Assembly (NCBI RefSeq): GCF_001083785.1
Contig: NZ_LAVL01000074.1
Location: forward strand, 1 to 39,464
Length of the DNA: 39,464 nucleotides
Source of the DNA: Nonomuraea sp. SBT364
Lineage (GTDB): Bacteria; Actinomycetota; Actinomycetes; Streptosporangiales; Streptosporangiaceae
Direction: 5' to 3'
Made by a program: the position numbers and the translations under genes. Numbering within the stretch: the stretch's first letter is position 1; the number at the start of each line of letters is the position of its first letter. Shown one piece after another: positions 37,612-39,464 of the stretch. A model generated the notes under the pieces. It was not told the origin of the DNA. It worked only from the letters and a program-made list of their open reading frames with translations, and did no database searches.

Positions 37612-38817
37612 TCAGTGCGGAGCGTCTGCCGCCGGCCGGCCCGAACTGAGGAGTTCGGCGGGCACCGCGTCGGCGAGCGCCCGGTAGCCCGCCGGGCCGA
37701 GGTGCAGATGGTCGCCCTCGTCGTAGGCGGGCAGCAGCCGCCGGGGGTCGGCCGGGTCGCGGGCCGCCCGGTCGAAGTCGATCACCGCGTCGAACTCGCC
37801 CCCGTCCCGGATCCAGGCGTTGACCTCCTGCCTGGCCGCCTCACGACGGCCGTCCGGGTCGTCGTACGGGTCGTTGCCGCCGAACGGCGTCAGCGTGGCG
37901 CCGTACACCGGGATGCCTCGGGCGTGGGCGCGGACGACGATCTGGTGGTAGGCGGCGATCAGGTCGCCGGCGACGCCCTTCTGGGCGTCCTGGGTGGGTT
38001 CGGCGGTGCCGATGTCGTTGACGCCCTCGAAGACCAGCAGCCGGTCGACGCCGCTCTGCGCGAGCACGTCGCGGTCGAGCCGGGCCAGCGCGCTCGGGCC
38101 GAGGCCGTCGTCGAGCACCCGGTTCCCGCCCGCTGCCTGGTTGGCGATCGCGACGCCCGCGCCGGGCGGCAGCCGGTCGAAGAGCTGGTCGGGCCAGCGG
38201 TCGTTGCCGTTCGTGGTGGAGCCCCGGCCGTCGGTCAGCGAGTCGCCGAGCAGGGCGAGCGCCGAGGCCGTGGACCACACCTCGACGCCGCTGAGGAAGT
38301 ACCAGTGGTCGACGGGCGTCGCGCCGGTCAGGTCCGCGGCCTCGGCCTGGTTGCCCTCGGCCAGGTAGGAGGTGGTGCGGGAGCCGGGGTGGGAGGTGAT
38401 GCTCGCCGAGGCCTGCCCACCGGCCAGATGGAGGGTCACGGCCAGCACGGCGCCGGGCGGCAGGTCCAGGTCGAGCGGGTCGGACACGACGTGCGCGCCG
38501 GGCGGCACGACGGCCGAGGGCCGGCCGTGGAAGGTCACCGGCCGGGACGTCCCCGGCAGGATCGCGCTCACCCCCGCCCGGCCGCCGGCGGGCAGCGCCA
38601 CGCAGACCCGGGTGATCGGCAGCGGCGCGCCGCCGAACGCGTTGGACAGGCGCAGCCGCGCCCGCCGCCCGCCGGCCGACACCCGCACGGTCTGGCGCAG
38701 CGTGCTGTCGGCCATGATCAGGCCGTCGCGCGTGTAGGGCGCGGGCGGCAGGTTGTCCGGCTCGGTGAGCTGGGGCATCGACGTCCAGGTGGTCACCCAG
38801 CGGGGCGCGTCCGTCAA
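37612..38817 (-). CDS. SGNH/GDSL-family hydrolase (two-domain esterase)
   Basis: A 401-residue protein with a TTG start at 38817 (GAGG 6 bases upstream; the reading MTDAPRWVTTWTSMPQLTEP fits known family starts). Residues about 1-180 are a jelly-roll-like domain (DSTLRQTVRVSAGGRRARLRLSNAFGGAPLPITRV). Residues about 185-400 are the SGNH hydrolase: block I GDSLTDGRG with Ser193, block II NQAAGGNRV, block III FEGVNDIG and block V DHLHLGPAGY with the Asp-x-x-His pair. No classical signal peptide is seen. It follows the phosphotransferase gene by 56 bases on the same strand. The ester substrate is unknown. Confidence 0.92.
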   Translation of the reverse strand: MTDAPRWVTTWTSMPQLTEPDNLPPAPYTRDGLIMADSTLRQTVRVSAGGRRARLRLSNAFGGAPLPITRVCVALPAGGRAGVSAILPGTSRPVTFHGRPSAVVPPGAHVVSDPLDLDLPPGAVLAVTLHLAGGQASASITSHPGSRTTSYLAEGNQAEAADLTGATPVDHWYFLSGVEVWSTASALALLGDSLTDGRGSTTNGNDRWPDQLFDRLPPGAGVAIANQAAGGNRVLDDGLGPSALARLDRDVLAQSGVDRLLVFEGVNDIGTAEPTQDAQKGVAGDLIAAYHQIVVRAHARGIPVYGATLTPFGGNDPYDDPDGRREAARQEVNAWIRDGGEFDAVIDFDRAARDPADPRRLLPAYDEGDHLHLGPAGYRALADAVPAELLSSGRPAADAPH

Positions 38818-38826
38818 CCAGCACCT

Positions 38827-38893
38827 CGAAATGTTTCGGTCCGACTGTCGCCGAAGAGCATACAAGCGGCACGTCAGAGAGTCGAAATATTTC
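38827..38893. promoter_or_regulatory. Paired CGAAATrTTTC elements flanking the SGNH promoter region
   Basis: CGAAATGTTTCG (38827-38838, palindromic except for the centre) and GAAATATTTC (38884-38893, a perfect palindrome inside TCGAAATATTTC) are 56 bases apart. One lies 10 bases before the SGNH start, the other in the last codons of the upstream gene. Paired identical-looking palindromes suggest an operator, possibly with looping. They share the GAAA-Nx-TTTC form of the elements at 4115 and 7152 but with a 2-base centre. Confidence 0.45.
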
Positions 38894-39464
38894 TGCTGAT
38901 GTTCAGGACGGCGGTCAGTTGGGCCGGGGTGGGCATGAGGTCCAGGCTTTCGCGGATCTCGCGTTCGGCCCAGTCGCGGTGCCGCCGCTCGGCGTGCGGG
39001 TCGAGCGCCACGCGGGTCTGGCGCAGCAGGAAGTTGAGCCTGGACGCCACCAGCATCGAGAAGTCCGCGAGGCCGGTGACGCGGCCCGGCCCGCCCGCGC
39101 GCACGTACGCCTCGTACAGGGCGGCGATCGCGCCCAGGTCGGCGGCCGAGCTGTCGCAGAACCAGTCGAACAGCGCCCGCGCCAGCTCCCGGGCGGGCGT
39201 GGCCGGTCCCAGGCCGTCCCAGTCGACGACCACGAGCGCGCCGCCTTCGCCGGCCAGCACGTTCTCCGGGTGCAGGTCCCGGTGGCAGAGGATCAGCTCG
39301 GCGGGGTCGGCCGGCGTGACCACCGCGCACAGCTCGGGCAGCGCGTCCAGCACCTCCGCGAGCCGCGCCGCCCAGGGCACGGCCGCGCCCGCCGCGCCCG
39401 CCGCGCCGGCCGCGCCGGCCCATGTGTCCGGGGCGGGGACGCGGTCGTACCAGGGGGCCGGCGG
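38874..39464 (-). CDS. Aminoglycoside phosphotransferase (APH)-family protein, C-terminal part
   Basis: The frame is open to the right edge of the window, so the N-terminal ATP-binding half is outside; about 196 residues are visible. LILCHRDLHPENVL is the catalytic loop with the base Asp, LVVVDWDGLGPATPARELA is the metal-binding DxD-type motif, and FDWFCDSS with LRQTRVALDPHAE follow. These mark the APH/choline kinase fold. A GAAGAAGAAGAA stretch (39381-39415) from a 9-bp DNA repeat is inserted before VPWAARLAEVLD. Many such proteins are not antibiotic kinases but act on small alcohols or sugars; the role here is unknown. It is followed by the SGNH gene. Confidence 0.88.
   Translation of the reverse strand, partial: PPAPWYDRVPAPDTWAGAAGAAGAAGAAVPWAARLAEVLDALPELCAVVTPADPAELILCHRDLHPENVLAGEGGALVVVDWDGLGPATPARELARALFDWFCDSSAADLGAIAALYEAYVRAGGPGRVTGLADFSMLVASRLNFLLRQTRVALDPHAERRHRDWAEREIRESLDLMPTPAQLTAVLNISRNISTL

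Noticed and set aside
1..39464. tRNA, rRNA, insertion sequences, phage genes or attachment sites
   Set aside because: I found no cloverleaf-like segment, transposase or integrase motif, or terminal inverted repeats on reading both strands. A dedicated tRNA scan was not possible here.

Overview
The window is very GC-rich (about 70% or more by eye), gene-dense DNA with GTG and occasional TTG starts, strong third-position GC bias and many F420-, TetR- and MFS-type genes. This suggests a filamentous actinomycete. A Streptosporangiaceae-type soil genus such as Nonomuraea is my guess, not something I can show. I see no rRNA, tRNA, CRISPR, phage or insertion sequence. It reads as ordinary chromosomal accessory DNA with two gene remnants and many short tandem repeats.

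Layout. 1-743: the left edge holds the 3' end of an M20-type amidohydrolase gene overlapping the start of a formimidoylglutamate deiminase gene (hutF). That reading stops at a 60-nt, almost pure G tract (254-313), after which the sequence resumes in the middle of an acyltransferase-3 gene. I read this as a bad assembly join or a sequencing artefact. 933-1457 is a lipoprotein gene. 1619-7992 is a secreted polysaccharide-degradation island: a GH3 beta-glucosidase with FN3 and CBM2 modules, a small I36-type protease inhibitor, a PL11 rhamnogalacturonan lyase and an AA10 lytic polysaccharide monooxygenase (LPMO). The GH3 and LPMO genes each carry a CebR-type operator. The PL11 side carries LacI-like operators, and a GTGAAANTTTCA element occurs in both divergent intergenic regions.

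8067-15668: a Cys-rich unknown gene, a DUF2267 gene, a glycogen-debranching-like hydrolase with a GT4 glycosyltransferase, a VOC/AraC pair and a LysR/ornithine-cyclodeaminase pair. 15749-18570 is a divergent operon of two overlapping MFS transporter genes plus a VOC gene. 18996-21336: a cytochrome P450, then a Ddn-like F420 oxidoreductase and a TetR regulator sharing a double palindromic operator. 21347-24587: an ECF41-type sigma factor with its neighbouring FAD oxidoreductase, and divergently an orphan BtrH-like gene. 24666-26296: a PPOX/F420 protein and a DHFR-like reductase with a divergent HxlR regulator and a perfect palindrome between the last two.

26565-34463: alpha/beta hydrolases, a methyltransferase/DinB pair with a divergent XRE-cupin regulator, two decayed genes (MBL-fold and nucleotidyltransferase), a TetR/hydrolase operon and a TetR/MFS efflux pair. 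34498-39464: a GNAT/inositol-monophosphatase-like pair, a small leader-like protein next to a trypsin-like protease, an SGNH hydrolase and a truncated aminoglycoside-phosphotransferase-family gene at the right edge.

The common theme is many one-regulator/one-target modules with readable operators. The least understood units are the small protein plus protease (36275-37585), the orphan BtrH-like gene (23592-24587) and the recurring 12-18 bp tandem repeats at gene borders.
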